NCBI GenBank assembly: GCA_024742275.1
Contig: JANSYS010000011.1
Span: 62,001 to 126,000 of the forward strand
Direction: 5' to 3'
DNA from: Alphaproteobacteria bacterium
Lineage (GTDB): Bacteria; Pseudomonadota; Alphaproteobacteria; Thalassobaculales; Thalassobaculaceae
DNA: 64,000 nt
A program made the translations under genes and the position numbers. How positions within the stretch are numbered: the first letter of the stretch is position 1; each line of letters starts with the position of its first letter. The notes under the pieces were generated by a model. The model saw only the letters and a program-made list of their open reading frames with translations, did not search any database and was not told where the DNA came from. Positions 29,745 to 38,346 of the stretch are shown here, one piece after another.

Positions 29745-30775
29745 CAGCTCGACTTCGGTTCTTCGTCGTTGATCTCGACGACATACGTGCCGGCCTTGAT
29801 CGCCGCCTCGCGCTCCTGAACCAGGGCCATCGCCTTCTCGGGAACCTTGCCTTCGAAGGTTCCAAGCGGGGCGAGAGAGCAGCCGCCGGCCTTCATGAAC
29901 GAGTAGACCCCATAGTTGTCCGCCTTGAACGTACCGGCCTTCACGTTGGCCAGTGCAGCGTTGAAGGTCGGCTCGAAGTGCCACAGGGCGGACGCCACCA
30001 CGGTATCGGGGTACTCCGGCTGGGTGTCGATCACGTTGCCGATGGCGAGGATGCCCTTCTCCTGGGCGGCGTCCGACACGCCGAAGCGCTCCGCATAGAG
30101 CAGGTCCGCGCCGTTCTCGATCATCGCATAGGCGGTTTCCTTCGCCTTCGGCGGATCGAACCAAGACCCGATGAAGCTCACCTGGAAGGCGATGTCCGGG
30201 TTCATCTCCCGTGCGCCCGCCATGAAGGCGTGCATCAGCCGGTTCACTTCCGGGATCGGGAACCCGCCCACCATGCCGATATTCGCGCTCTTGGTCATCG
30301 CACCGGCAATGATGCCCGACAGATAGGAGGCGTCCTGGATGTAGTTGTCGAAAACCGCGAGGTTCGGATGGGCCGGATCGTCCAGGAAGCTGGAGCCCAT
30401 CAGGAATGCCACGTCCGGATATTCAAGCGTGACCTCGCGCGCTTCCTGCTCGACGCCGAATATCTCGCCGACGATCAGCTTCACACCCTGCTCCGCATAC
30501 TCCCGCATGACCCTGGGATAATCGGTGTTGGCGGTATTCTCGGAGAAGGTATAGGTGACCTCGCCCGCAGCCTGCGCCGCCTCGGCCGCCTTGTGGATTC
30601 GGCTGACCCACTGCTGCTCGACCGGCACCGTGTAGATGCCGGCCGTCTTTATCGGCTCAGCCGCGAGCAGGCTCGTCGGCCGGACCATAAGTCCCGCGGC
30701 CATTGCCGCACCGGACGCACCCAGCACGCGACGACGGGTCCAGCCCGCGCCACCAATCGGGAAACTCTTCTTCAT
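29744..30775 (-). CDS. BMP family ABC transporter substrate-binding protein
   Basis: Binding protein of 343 residues of the BMP/Med/PnrA-like family, which binds purine nucleosides or related compounds in the periplasm. A Tat-type signal (TRRRVLGASGAAMAAGLMV) follows MKKSFPIGGAGW, with cleavage likely near LLAAEP. The start is ATG 30775 with GGGGTGG upstream; the frame is open to 30982 but with no family-like sequence there. It is first in the operon binding protein, ATPase, permease, permease, deaminase. The long divergent gap to the FadR-type regulator is the likely promoter region. Confidence 0.92.
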   Translation of the reverse strand: MKKSFPIGGAGWTRRRVLGASGAAMAAGLMVRPTSLLAAEPIKTAGIYTVPVEQQWVSRIHKAAEAAQAAGEVTYTFSENTANTDYPRVMREYAEQGVKLIVGEIFGVEQEAREVTLEYPDVAFLMGSSFLDDPAHPNLAVFDNYIQDASYLSGIIAGAMTKSANIGMVGGFPIPEVNRLMHAFMAGAREMNPDIAFQVSFIGSWFDPPKAKETAYAMIENGADLLYAERFGVSDAAQEKGILAIGNVIDTQPEYPDTVVASALWHFEPTFNAALANVKAGTFKADNYGVYSFMKAGGCSLAPLGTFEGKVPEKAMALVQEREAAIKAGTYVVEINDEEPKSS

Positions 30776-31247
30776 TTCGCCACCCCTGTCCTTGTCGCTT
30801 GGATTCGTTCGCGAGCATCGTTTGTGCACCGTCGAAATGGCATGCTGCCGCACTCCCCGAAGACGCGCAATAAGGACGGGATATCCAAGGATTCTCATTC
30901 GGAGAACAGAGGAAGAACCGCTTGCTGCAACGCAACAAGCCGAGCGATGGCAACTGGCGCCCGCGGCATCGACCGACGGCAATCGGCCCGACTCGGTGTG
31001 CCGATGGAGCCGGTTCGTTTCTCCGAGCAGGGGACTGCAAGCGCTCCAATCGTCGCGCGCCGTTCACGATCCAGCCCAAGGAGGGGGCGGACGACCCGCT
31101 CGTGGCGTCGAATTCCCGCCGGCTCCGCGGTCGACCGCTACTCTTCGCCCGCATCAGGTTTAAATTAATGTGATGAAAAATCTGAAAAGTCGTACATCAT
31201 AGACTGAATGATCCTATCCTAGTCGCTGCAGGGGCCCAATATCGGCG
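30776..31247. other. Divergent intergenic region of 472 bases
   Basis: No convincing gene lies here; the short frames have shadow-type composition. The left part is GC-rich and the last 100 bases before the FadR-type gene are AT-rich (around 31158-31200), suiting a promoter. It must hold the promoters of the purine-type importer (leftward) and of the regulator and lactonase genes (rightward). Confidence 0.6.
30920..30940. promoter_or_regulatory. Imperfect 21-base palindrome in the divergent region
   Basis: Arms GCTTGCTGC and GCAACAAGC pair in eight of nine positions around a three-base centre AAC. It lies about 145 bases upstream of the BMP binding protein gene. This form and place suit an operator for a dimeric regulator, but which one cannot be told. 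Confidence 0.35.
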
Positions 31248-31943
31248 ATGACAAGCAGCAAGAGCCTGACTCAACAGACTACCGATGCCCTGCGTGCCAA
31301 GATCGCCGACGGGCCGATGAAACCGGGCGACCGGCTTCCGACCGAAAAGGAACTGGAGGCGGAGTTCGGCGTCAGCCGCACGGTGATCCGCGAAGCCGTC
31401 GCCGTTCTCAAGGCGGACGGCTTGGTCGAGCCGCGCCGCGGTGCCGGCGTCTTCGTGCTCGATCCGTCGCAGTCCAGGCAACGGGGGTTCCCAACGTTCC
31501 TGCCGGGACAAGTGTATCAGGCGCTCGACCTGCTGGAATTGCGGATGGCGGTCGAGGTCGAAGCGGCGGGACTCGCGGCGACGCGTAGAACGCTCGCACA
31601 AGACGCGCGCATACGGGAAGCGATGGCCGATTTCGGCCGAGCTTTGGAGACCGGGGCAAAGACGAGCGAACTCGACATCGCCTTCCATACCGCGATCGCC
31701 CAGGGAACGAACAATCCGCTGTTCGCGGTTTTCCTGGAGTCGCTCGGCGGTCGCGCCATCCCTAGAAACTCGCTGTCCCAGGATCAGCGGAAACGTCTGA
31801 TCAACGACGACTATCTGCAGCGGGTGCATCAGGAACATCAGGCGATCGCGGACGCGGTCGGCGCCGGCGATGCCGAACAGGCACGCGCGGCCATGCGCGC
31901 GCATCTCAGCGGCAGCATCGCGCGATACAGCAGCTCACTCTGA
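31248..31943 (+). CDS. FadR-type GntR family regulator (FCD domain)
   Basis: Regulator of 231 residues. The N-terminal winged helix has the GntR pattern (GDRLPTEKELEAEFGVSRTV, then IREAVAVL). The C-terminal helical FCD domain has the metal-site residues of this group: Asp/His in ELDIAFHTAIA and a late HQEHQAIADAV His. FadR-type regulators of this branch commonly control sugar-acid catabolism and bind pathway intermediates. It precedes the lactonase gene by 14 bases, so a role in the hexuronate genes is more likely than in the importer to its left. Confidence 0.92.
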   Translation: MTSSKSLTQQTTDALRAKIADGPMKPGDRLPTEKELEAEFGVSRTVIREAVAVLKADGLVEPRRGAGVFVLDPSQSRQRGFPTFLPGQVYQALDLLELRMAVEVEAAGLAATRRTLAQDARIREAMADFGRALETGAKTSELDIAFHTAIAQGTNNPLFAVFLESLGGRAIPRNSLSQDQRKRLINDDYLQRVHQEHQAIADAVGAGDAEQARAAMRAHLSGSIARYSSSL

Positions 31944-31957
31944 CGAGAGGATTCAGA

Positions 31958-32863
31958 ATGCCGTCCAAGGTGGACTGCGTGCTCGGCGCGGCGGCGACCC
32001 TCGGCGAGGGGATCGTCTGGGACACGGCGACGGCCAGTCTCTGGTGGGTCGATATCGCCGCCCCCGCCCTGCATCGTTTTGACCCGGAGAGCGGTCGCGA
32101 CGAGACTTGGCCCATGCCCTCAGCCATCGGCTGCGTCGCGCCCCGCCGCGCGGGCGGCGCCATGATTTGCCTAGAGGAAGGTTGGAGCACCTTCGATCCT
32201 GCGTCGGGTCGTATCGAGGTTCTGAACGCGCAGGCACCGCGCGGCACTGGCATGCGCTTCAACGACGGCGCCGTCGATCCCCACGGCCGATTTTGGGCCG
32301 GCACGATGCCTAAAGCAGGGCCAGCGAATGCGTCCGAGGGTGAGCCCGCAATCGGCGATCTGTTCCGTCTCGATCCTGACGGCGGCTCGTCCCTCATTCT
32401 CGACGGTCTCTACATCCAGAACGGCCTCGCGTTCTCGCCGGACGGTTCGGTCATGTACTTGTCGGACAGCCACCCGACCGTCCGGACAATCTGGGCTTTC
32501 GACTACGCCTTGGAGACGGGGACGCCCAGCAACCGACGCGTCTTCTTCGATACCCGCCAAGTAGACGGGCGTCCTGATGGAGCGGCGATCGATGCCGACG
32601 GATGCTACTGGATGGCCGGTGTAGACGGTTGGCAGGTGATCCGGATCACGCCGGCCGGGACGGTCGACCGGATTGTGCCGGTCCCCGTCCAGAAACCGAC
32701 CTGCCTCGCCTTCGGCGGGCCGCGGCTCGATACGCTCTACCTTACGAGCATGGGACCCGGCTTGATCGCCCAGGGGACAGAAGACCGCCAACCCGATGCC
32801 GGCGGCCTCTTCGCCCTGAACCCGGGCGTTCCGGGCTACGCGCCGCCCCCCTGCGCGGCGTGA
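31958..32863 (+). CDS. SMP-30/gluconolactonase family lactonase
   Basis: Six-bladed beta-propeller protein of 301 residues that opens sugar-acid lactones. Family residues are visible: the metal-binding Glu in LGEGIVWD, the Asn/Asp sites in RFNDGAVDPHGRFWAGTM, and NGLAFSPDGSVMYLSDS. In hexuronate oxidation it would open the glucaro- or galactarolactone made by the uronate dehydrogenase encoded at 37075-37908. It lies directly after the FadR-type regulator and its stop abuts the stop of the convergent TRAP permease gene within the palindrome TGATCA. Confidence 0.9.
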   Translation: MPSKVDCVLGAAATLGEGIVWDTATASLWWVDIAAPALHRFDPESGRDETWPMPSAIGCVAPRRAGGAMICLEEGWSTFDPASGRIEVLNAQAPRGTGMRFNDGAVDPHGRFWAGTMPKAGPANASEGEPAIGDLFRLDPDGGSSLILDGLYIQNGLAFSPDGSVMYLSDSHPTVRTIWAFDYALETGTPSNRRVFFDTRQVDGRPDGAAIDADGCYWMAGVDGWQVIRITPAGTVDRIVPVPVQKPTCLAFGGPRLDTLYLTSMGPGLIAQGTEDRQPDAGGLFALNPGVPGYAPPPCAA

Positions 32864-34147
32864 TCAACCCGACAGCAAAGCCGGCAGGGTCAGCGAGATC
32901 CCTGGGATGAAGGTCGTCAGCACCAGCGCTACCAGGATCGCCGCGTAGAAGGGCCAGATCGTCCGGACAGCCCGCTCGATCGGCACCTTGCCGACCGCGC
33001 AGCCCAGGAACAGGCAGGACCCGACCGGGGGCGTGCAGAGGCCGAGTCCCAGATTCATCATGAGAATCATGCCGAACTGAACCGGATCCATGCCGAACGA
33101 AACGACCACCGGCAGGAAGATCGGGGTGCAGATAAGGATCAGCGCCGCCATGTCCATGATCATCCCCAATACCAGGAGCATGAGGTTGATCATCAGCAGG
33201 ATCATGATCGGGTTCTCGGACACCCCGGTCATGAAGTCGATCATCCGGTTCGGCACCTGATAGAAGGTCAGCATGTAGGCGAAAGCGGTGGCCGAGGCGA
33301 CCAGGATCAGCACCATCGAGGTGGTCCGGACCGAATTGATCACCGCCGTGCGGAACGCCCGCCAGCTCATCGACCGGTACACGAGTAGCGTGACGACGAA
33401 GGCGTACAGCGTCCCGAAGGCGCCGGACTCGGTGACGGTGAAGATCCCCGAGAGCACGCCACCGACGATGATCACGGCGGTGAACAGACCGGGCAGCGCC
33501 ACCACGAACGACATCAGCAACGCGCTGTATCCCGGAAACGCCTCCGCATTGTAGCCGCGCTTCACCGCGATCAGATAGGCGGCGACCGCAAGACAGGCGC
33601 ACATCAGGACGCCGGGGACCACGCCGGCGAGGAACAGCTGGGAGATCGAGATGCCGCCGCCTGCAGCGATCGCATACAGGATCATGTTGTGGCTCGGCGG
33701 CACCAGAATGCCGGCGATCGACGACGTCACGGTGACGTTGACCGCGTAGTCGTCGTCGTAGCCCTTCTCCTTCATCACCGGGATCAGGATCGAGCCGAGC
33801 GCGGAGATGTCGGCGACCGCGGACCCGGAAATGCCGCCGAAAAGCATGGAGGACAGCACGTTCACCACGCCCAGTCCCCCGCGCACCGCGCCGACGGCCG
33901 CCGAGGCGAACCGAACCAGACGGATCGCAATCCCGCCGTGGAACATCAGCTCGCCCGCGAAGATGAAGAACGGGATCGCCATCAGCGAGAACACGTTGAT
34001 ACCGGAGATGATCCGTTGGAAGGCAATCACCAGCGGCAAGCCCTCGTAGAAGAAGGCGGCAACAGCGGCGACGCCCAGCGCGAAGGCCACGGGTACGCCG
34101 ATGACCACGCAGAGCGCGAAGACGCTCAGGAGAATAAGCAGACCCAT
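32864..34147 (-). CDS. TRAP transporter large permease (DctM type)
   Basis: Inner-membrane protein of 427 residues with about twelve hydrophobic segments, the main transport subunit of a TRAP sodium-driven importer. The starting stretch MGLLILLSVFALCVVIGVPV and the re-entrant motifs FGGISGSAVADISALGSI and DMAALILICTPIFLPV are typical of DctM. It follows the small permease gene by 12 bases. Its setting among uronate genes suggests hexuronate import. Confidence 0.95.
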   Translation of the reverse strand: MGLLILLSVFALCVVIGVPVAFALGVAAVAAFFYEGLPLVIAFQRIISGINVFSLMAIPFFIFAGELMFHGGIAIRLVRFASAAVGAVRGGLGVVNVLSSMLFGGISGSAVADISALGSILIPVMKEKGYDDDYAVNVTVTSSIAGILVPPSHNMILYAIAAGGGISISQLFLAGVVPGVLMCACLAVAAYLIAVKRGYNAEAFPGYSALLMSFVVALPGLFTAVIIVGGVLSGIFTVTESGAFGTLYAFVVTLLVYRSMSWRAFRTAVINSVRTTSMVLILVASATAFAYMLTFYQVPNRMIDFMTGVSENPIMILLMINLMLLVLGMIMDMAALILICTPIFLPVVVSFGMDPVQFGMILMMNLGLGLCTPPVGSCLFLGCAVGKVPIERAVRTIWPFYAAILVALVLTTFIPGISLTLPALLSG

Positions 34148-34159
34148 GGTCGGTTCCCT

Positions 34160-34774
34160 CTATCGGTCAGACGGAGCGACGTCCGCCGGATCCGGATCGG
34201 GCGGAGGTGTCTCGAGGATCCGGTCGTCGTGGCTCTCTCCGGTGAAGAACCGAATCAGATGTCCGATCGAATAGGCGAGCGTGAAGGCGCCGCAGAGCGT
34301 CAGCGGTATCGCTCGAAGCCCCTCCGGCAGGTGGATCAGCGGAATCTGCGTGCTCCATTTGAACAGGACGAGTTCGTAGCTGTTCACCATCATCACCGCG
34401 CCGAACACGGCCATGATCGCGTAGGAAGCCAGTTCCATGACAAGCCTGACCGGCCTGGGCGCGATATCGCGAAAGAACGAAACGCCGAGGTGGGAGCGCT
34501 CATGCACCCCGGTCGAAGCGCCGAGAAACCCGATCAACGCGACCAGCAGCAGCGATATCTGTTCGACCCACGTCGGTGTGGCGTTCAGGACGTACCGCCC
34601 GAACACGAGCCAACCGAAGATCACCGTCAGCACCACCATGGCCGCGCCGGAAATCGCCAGGCTGACGCCGCAGAGCGTGTCCAACATCCGATAGAACGGA
34701 GAAAGAAACGGTCGGAACCGGTCGGCCCAATTCTTGCTGTCATTGGCGGTCGATGAAGGCATGGCGACATCCAT
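34160..34774 (-). CDS. TRAP transporter small permease (DctQ type)
   Basis: Four-segment membrane protein of about 204 residues that partners the large TRAP permease; WVEQISLLLVALIGFLGAST and HLGVSFF are the usual DctQ signs. The start is uncertain: ATG 34774 (MDVAMPSS) and ATG 34762 both lack a strong ribosome site, and the frame is open to a TTG at 34813, which falls next to the hairpin downstream of the binding protein gene. ATG 34774 is chosen as the first clear ATG. Confidence 0.88.
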   Translation of the reverse strand: MDVAMPSSTANDSKNWADRFRPFLSPFYRMLDTLCGVSLAISGAAMVVLTVIFGWLVFGRYVLNATPTWVEQISLLLVALIGFLGASTGVHERSHLGVSFFRDIAPRPVRLVMELASYAIMAVFGAVMMVNSYELVLFKWSTQIPLIHLPEGLRAIPLTLCGAFTLAYSIGHLIRFFTGESHDDRILETPPPDPDPADVAPSDR

Positions 34775-34811
34775 TCCCGGAAACGCGCGGCCCGAATGTT
34801 CAGGACCGGCC

Positions 34812-34856
34812 AAAAAAAGGGCCCCCGGAGGGCATGGGACGATCCGCTCCGGTGGC
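34812..34856 (-). terminator. Hairpin plus T-run between TRAP binding-protein and permease genes
   Basis: Read on the minus strand, GCCACCGGAG pairs with CTCCGGGGGC in nine of ten positions around a 16-base loop. After two Cs, a run of seven Ts follows. It begins 16 bases after the stop of the DctP gene and lies before DctQ. It probably lowers permease expression relative to the binding protein, a common arrangement in binding-protein-dependent operons. Confidence 0.75.
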
Positions 34857-34871
34857 CTCGCAGGGGGACGG

Positions 34872-35858
34872 TTACTGGGTCGCCTGGATGGCTTCCACCA
34901 ACGGCTTCAGATCGGCGTTAGTCTCGAGGAACCGGGCATAGACCGGCTTCATCGCGTCCTGGAAGGCCTGCTTGTCGGCGATGTCGTTGAACTTCACGCC
35001 GGCCTTCATGACCTTCTCGCGGCTGGCTTCGGCCCGCTTGGCCCAGAGTTCGCGCTGCAGAACGGCGGACTCCCGTGCCGCTTCACGCACGGCCGTCTTG
35101 TCCGCGTCCGACAGGCCGTTATAGACGTCGGCGTTGATGCAGACGCATTCCGGAATGATCAGGTGCTGGGAGAGCGAGTAGTAACCCGCCACCTCGAAAT
35201 GTCCCGTCGACTCGTAGGACGGCCAGTTGTTCTCCGCACCATCGACCACGCCGGTCTTGAGCGACTGGTAAACCTCCGAGAAAGCCATGGGCGACGGGTT
35301 GCCGCCGAGCGCGGAGATCATGCCCGAGTACAGATCGTTGTTCATGACCCGAACCTTCATGCCGGCCACGTCAGCCGGCGTGGTGATCGGCTTCTTCGCA
35401 TTGTAGAAGGAGCGCGCGCCGGAATCATACCAGGCGAGCGCGACGATCCCCTTCTTCTCCATGCCGGCGCTGATCTGATCGCCGGGGGCCCCGTCCATGG
35501 CCCGGTGCATGTGTTCCATGTCCTTGAAGATGAAGGGCAGCGAAACGACGTTGGCTTCCGGCGCCACAGGCCCGATCGGCCCGAGATTGAAATTCCCGAT
35601 GGCGATCGCGCCGATCCGAAGCTGTTCGATGGCGTCCGGCTGGCTGCCCAGGGTGCCGCCGTGGAACATCTTCAACGTGATCCGGCCGTCCGTCTTCTCG
35701 TCGAGGAGTTCGGCAAACCGGTCCATGGCAACCGTGTTCGGGTAGTCCGCAACGTGGATGTTCCAGCCCTTCCACTCGGCCGCCTGTACGGCTCCGGCCA
35801 ATCCGGCGACCATCGCGACGGCCGCCGCGGTGGCACTAATCCTGTTGATAAGTCTCAT
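34872..35858 (-). CDS. TRAP transporter solute-binding protein (DctP type)
   Basis: Periplasmic binding protein of 328 residues. The signal peptide MRLINRISATAAAVAMVAGL ends near VQAAEW. Conserved DctP features include FAELLDEKTDGRITLKMFHG, the substrate-binding Arg in GMKVRVMNND, and the NNWPSYESTGHFEVAGYYSL helix stretch. The start is ATG 35858. It is followed by a hairpin and the two permease genes. The flanking uronate dehydrogenase and keto-deoxyglucarate dehydratase genes point to galacturonate or glucuronate as the ligand; this is inference from context. Confidence 0.93.
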   Translation of the reverse strand: MRLINRISATAAAVAMVAGLAGAVQAAEWKGWNIHVADYPNTVAMDRFAELLDEKTDGRITLKMFHGGTLGSQPDAIEQLRIGAIAIGNFNLGPIGPVAPEANVVSLPFIFKDMEHMHRAMDGAPGDQISAGMEKKGIVALAWYDSGARSFYNAKKPITTPADVAGMKVRVMNNDLYSGMISALGGNPSPMAFSEVYQSLKTGVVDGAENNWPSYESTGHFEVAGYYSLSQHLIIPECVCINADVYNGLSDADKTAVREAARESAVLQRELWAKRAEASREKVMKAGVKFNDIADKQAFQDAMKPVYARFLETNADLKPLVEAIQATQ

Positions 35859-36014
35859 GTCTTCCTCCCTGTAGCGCCCGATTGCCCCGGGCTTGTTGAG
35901 TCGCGCATCGGCAGGCTGCCGCGGCGATCCACCGCCGGCGGCTCCCGATATTCCGGGGATCGTCGCGAGCGGAATGCCATTTTAAAGAGAAGTATGCTCC
36001 CTTTCCGGAATTGG

Positions 36015-36034
36015 TCAATCTATCTGTACATTGA
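36015..36034. promoter_or_regulatory. Candidate operator upstream of the TRAP genes
   Basis: TCAAT (36015-36019) and ATTGA (36030-36034) form an inverted repeat with a ten-base spacer, in an AT-rich stretch within the 184-base gap before the DctP gene. The nine bases ACATTGATC (36028-36036) recur exactly at 37939-37947, upstream of the uronate dehydrogenase gene. A shared regulator of both transcripts, such as the FadR-type protein, is a reasonable guess only. Confidence 0.35.
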
Positions 36035-36042
36035 TCGTATTT

Positions 36043-36972
36043 TTATGCGGCGGAGCCCATCGGCTCGATCGCGCGGATCACCGATGCAAGATCGGCGATG
36101 TCTTTCTCCGTCGCGTTGACCAACGGCGGACGGACCGGCCCCGGATCGCGCCCGACCGCCTTCAGCCCGCCCTTGATCAGCGATACCGGATATCCAGCAA
36201 CCCGGTCGCGGATATCCGCGAAGGGATAGAAGAATCCGTGAAGGATCCGATCCATGGTGCTCCGATCCCCCGCCCGAAGCGCGTTGTAGAACGTCAGCGC
36301 GAGCTCCGGCACGAAGTTGAAGACCGCAGACGAGTAGGTCGAGAAACCGGCGGCGTCGTATGCCGAGGCGAACAGCTCGTGCGTCGGCATACCGCCGATA
36401 TAGACCAGGCGGTCGCCGAGGGTGGCACGGATCCGGGTGACGAGATCGATCTCCCCGACGCCGTCCTTGAAGCCGATCAGATTGGGACAGGCGTCCGCCA
36501 AACGCTGAACCGTCTCCGCCGTCAGAACCGACGTCGCCCGGTTGTAGACGATGACACCGATGGCGACCGAGTCGCAGACCGCCTTCACATGGGCGTACTG
36601 ACCTTCCTGGGTTCCCCCCATCAGATAGGTCGGCAGCAGGAGCACGCCGTCGGCGCCGGCCGCCTCGGCAGCCCTGGCTTCGGCGATCGCGCGGCGCGTG
36701 TTCACCCCGCAGCCGGCAACCACCGGGCATCGACCTTCTGCCGCCTCCACGGCGGTTCGGATGATGGTCGGGAATTCGTCCTGACCCAGAGAGAAATACT
36801 CCCCAGTGCCGCCAGCGGCTAACAGGGTCGCCGCGTCGAAGGAGGACAGCCAAGCCACATGATCACGATACGGCGCCTCGGCGAATTGAAGATTTCGATC
36901 GAAGTGCGTGACTGGAAAAGACAGGAGCCCGGTTCCCATCTTCAATTTCAGTTCCTGGGGCGACATCGGCAT
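36043..36972 (-). CDS. kdgD: 5-dehydro-4-deoxyglucarate dehydratase (DapA/KdgD family)
   Basis: Enzyme of 309 residues that decarboxylates and dehydrates 5-keto-4-deoxyglucarate to 2-oxoglutarate semialdehyde. The class I aldolase-type barrel shows the Schiff-base Lys in LIGFKDGVG and the Tyr in VIVYNRATS; the N-terminal [13 protein letters not shown] is characteristic of KdgD rather than of dihydrodipicolinate synthase. ATG 36972 has GGAAGA eight bases upstream and is preferred to the longer frame from 37011. It lies between the uronate dehydrogenase and the TRAP genes on the same strand. It performs the step after aldarate dehydration. Confidence 0.9.
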   Translation of the reverse strand: MPMSPQELKLKMGTGLLSFPVTHFDRNLQFAEAPYRDHVAWLSSFDAATLLAAGGTGEYFSLGQDEFPTIIRTAVEAAEGRCPVVAGCGVNTRRAIAEARAAEAAGADGVLLLPTYLMGGTQEGQYAHVKAVCDSVAIGVIVYNRATSVLTAETVQRLADACPNLIGFKDGVGEIDLVTRIRATLGDRLVYIGGMPTHELFASAYDAAGFSTYSSAVFNFVPELALTFYNALRAGDRSTMDRILHGFFYPFADIRDRVAGYPVSLIKGGLKAVGRDPGPVRPPLVNATEKDIADLASVIRAIEPMGSAA

Positions 36973-37074
36973 GGCGGGTTCTTCCGGTAGAGATGGGAGA
37001 GCAAATTGCACACGGGTCTTTTGATCAGAGACCTGTTTGGCGTGATGAACTCGGCGACAGTGCGGGCGGCGCGC

Positions 37075-37908
37075 TCAGTCCTGCCCAGCGGGCGCCGCAG
37101 GCACGACCCGCGACGGGTCGCCTTCGTATCCCTCGCTGGCGAAGGGGCCGCCCTGGACGCCGAGCGCGACGGTATTCCCCGGCTCGGGAACGGTGGACGC
37201 ATCGATTTCGGCGATCCACTGGTCGGAGGAATGCCGAGGCGCGTAGCCCAGACGCTTGGCGGTCGCGTTGTCCCACCAGGTCCGAGAATTGTCTGAGATG
37301 CCGAAAACGATCTCGTGATGCAGAGTCGGCGCATCCAATCCGAGACGGCAGAGTTGGGTAAGGTCCTCGATATGGATCCAGGAGCCCAGGGTGCGCGGTG
37401 TCTCCGGTTTCTGGAAACACCAGCCGATGCGGATCGACAGAACGCCGATACCGTAGTTGTCGGCGAAGTACTGCGAGAGCGCTTCCCCGAAGACCTTGCT
37501 CAGCCCGTAGCGGCAATCCGGGCGCGGCCGGACGGTGTCGTCGAGAGTTTGGCCTCGCGGGTAGAAACCGACGGCATGATTCGAACTGGCAAACACGATC
37601 CGTTTGACACTGGCCTCGTACGCCGCTTCGAACAGCCGGTAGGAGCCGTCGATATTGACCCGCAGGATGTCTTCCCACGGGTTTTCGACCGACAGCCCCC
37701 CAAGATGGATGATCCCGTCTACACCCTCGACGATGCGTTTGCGGTCGGTCGGGTCGCAGATGTCGCCGATCACGACCTCCTCGCCCGGGCCCGCCGCCCC
37801 AAGGTCGACGATGTCGGAGACTCTGAGTACGGGGTAGGCGCCAGCCAGTTGCTGGCGCATCCGCTTTCCGATCCCACCACCGGCGCCGGTCAGTAGCACA
37901 CGCTTCAT
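37075..37908 (-). CDS. udh: Uronate dehydrogenase (NAD-dependent epimerase/dehydratase family)
   Basis: Rossmann-fold oxidoreductase of 277 residues, oxidising galacturonate or glucuronate to the aldarolactone with NAD. The nucleotide motif TGAGGGIGKRM is at residues 7-17; IIHLGGLSVENPWEDIL, the SSNHAVGFYPRG loop and the catalytic YGLSK are present, and this set is characteristic of bacterial uronate dehydrogenases. The family length is about 265-275 residues, so it is complete. It is first of the leftward group udh, kdgD, dctP, dctQ, dctM. A C-terminal tail (PSRVVPAAPAGQD) is slightly longer than usual. Confidence 0.9.
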   Translation of the reverse strand: MKRVLLTGAGGGIGKRMRQQLAGAYPVLRVSDIVDLGAAGPGEEVVIGDICDPTDRKRIVEGVDGIIHLGGLSVENPWEDILRVNIDGSYRLFEAAYEASVKRIVFASSNHAVGFYPRGQTLDDTVRPRPDCRYGLSKVFGEALSQYFADNYGIGVLSIRIGWCFQKPETPRTLGSWIHIEDLTQLCRLGLDAPTLHHEIVFGISDNSRTWWDNATAKRLGYAPRHSSDQWIAEIDASTVPEPGNTVALGVQGGPFASEGYEGDPSRVVPAAPAGQD

Positions 37909-38142
37909 GGGTCACCCATATCGATATGACTAATGCTCACATTGATCTACATTCATATTACTTTATCGTCCAGAAAGATTCGACCGAGCTCCTGTCACTG
38001 GCCGATCGGCCGCCGTGCCAATTCGCCGTCTTCGCGCGATAGGCGAGACGGCTCACTTGTGGACAAATGCGACCAGGCGGGCGGAGCCGCGGAGAACCAT
38101 CCAGTCATCCGGGATCCGACCAGAGCCGGGCACTCATATGCC

Positions 38143-38346
38143 TCAGCCGCAGCAACCGTCGCCCGACTGGACCAGTGGGCACGGGACGGTCGCATAGGAG
38201 CAATAGACGCAACAGTCTCCCGGAAGCGGCTTGAGGACGGCGCCGCAGCCTTTGCAGTCGTAGAACCACTGACAGGCATCGGTCGGCATGGTTTCGGTCT
38301 CCACATGACCGCATTGCGGGCACGTGATCGTCGACCGGCGGATCAC
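38143..38346 (-). CDS. GDCCVxC-family small zinc-ribbon protein
   Basis: Small protein of 67 residues rich in cysteine: TCPQCG near the start, DACQWFYDCKGCG in the middle, then GDCCVYCSYATVPCP and a GDGCCG end. This is the pattern of a recognised family of GDCCVxC-domain (seleno)proteins; here all positions are Cys and no selenocysteine codon is needed. Metal binding or a redox role is likely but unproven. The frame is open to 38586 with no family-like sequence. GTG 38346 is the best start, although the AGGGAA before it is too close, so the start is uncertain. It stands 212 bases downstream of the dioxygenase gene. Confidence 0.75.
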   Translation of the reverse strand: MIRRSTITCPQCGHVETETMPTDACQWFYDCKGCGAVLKPLPGDCCVYCSYATVPCPLVQSGDGCCG

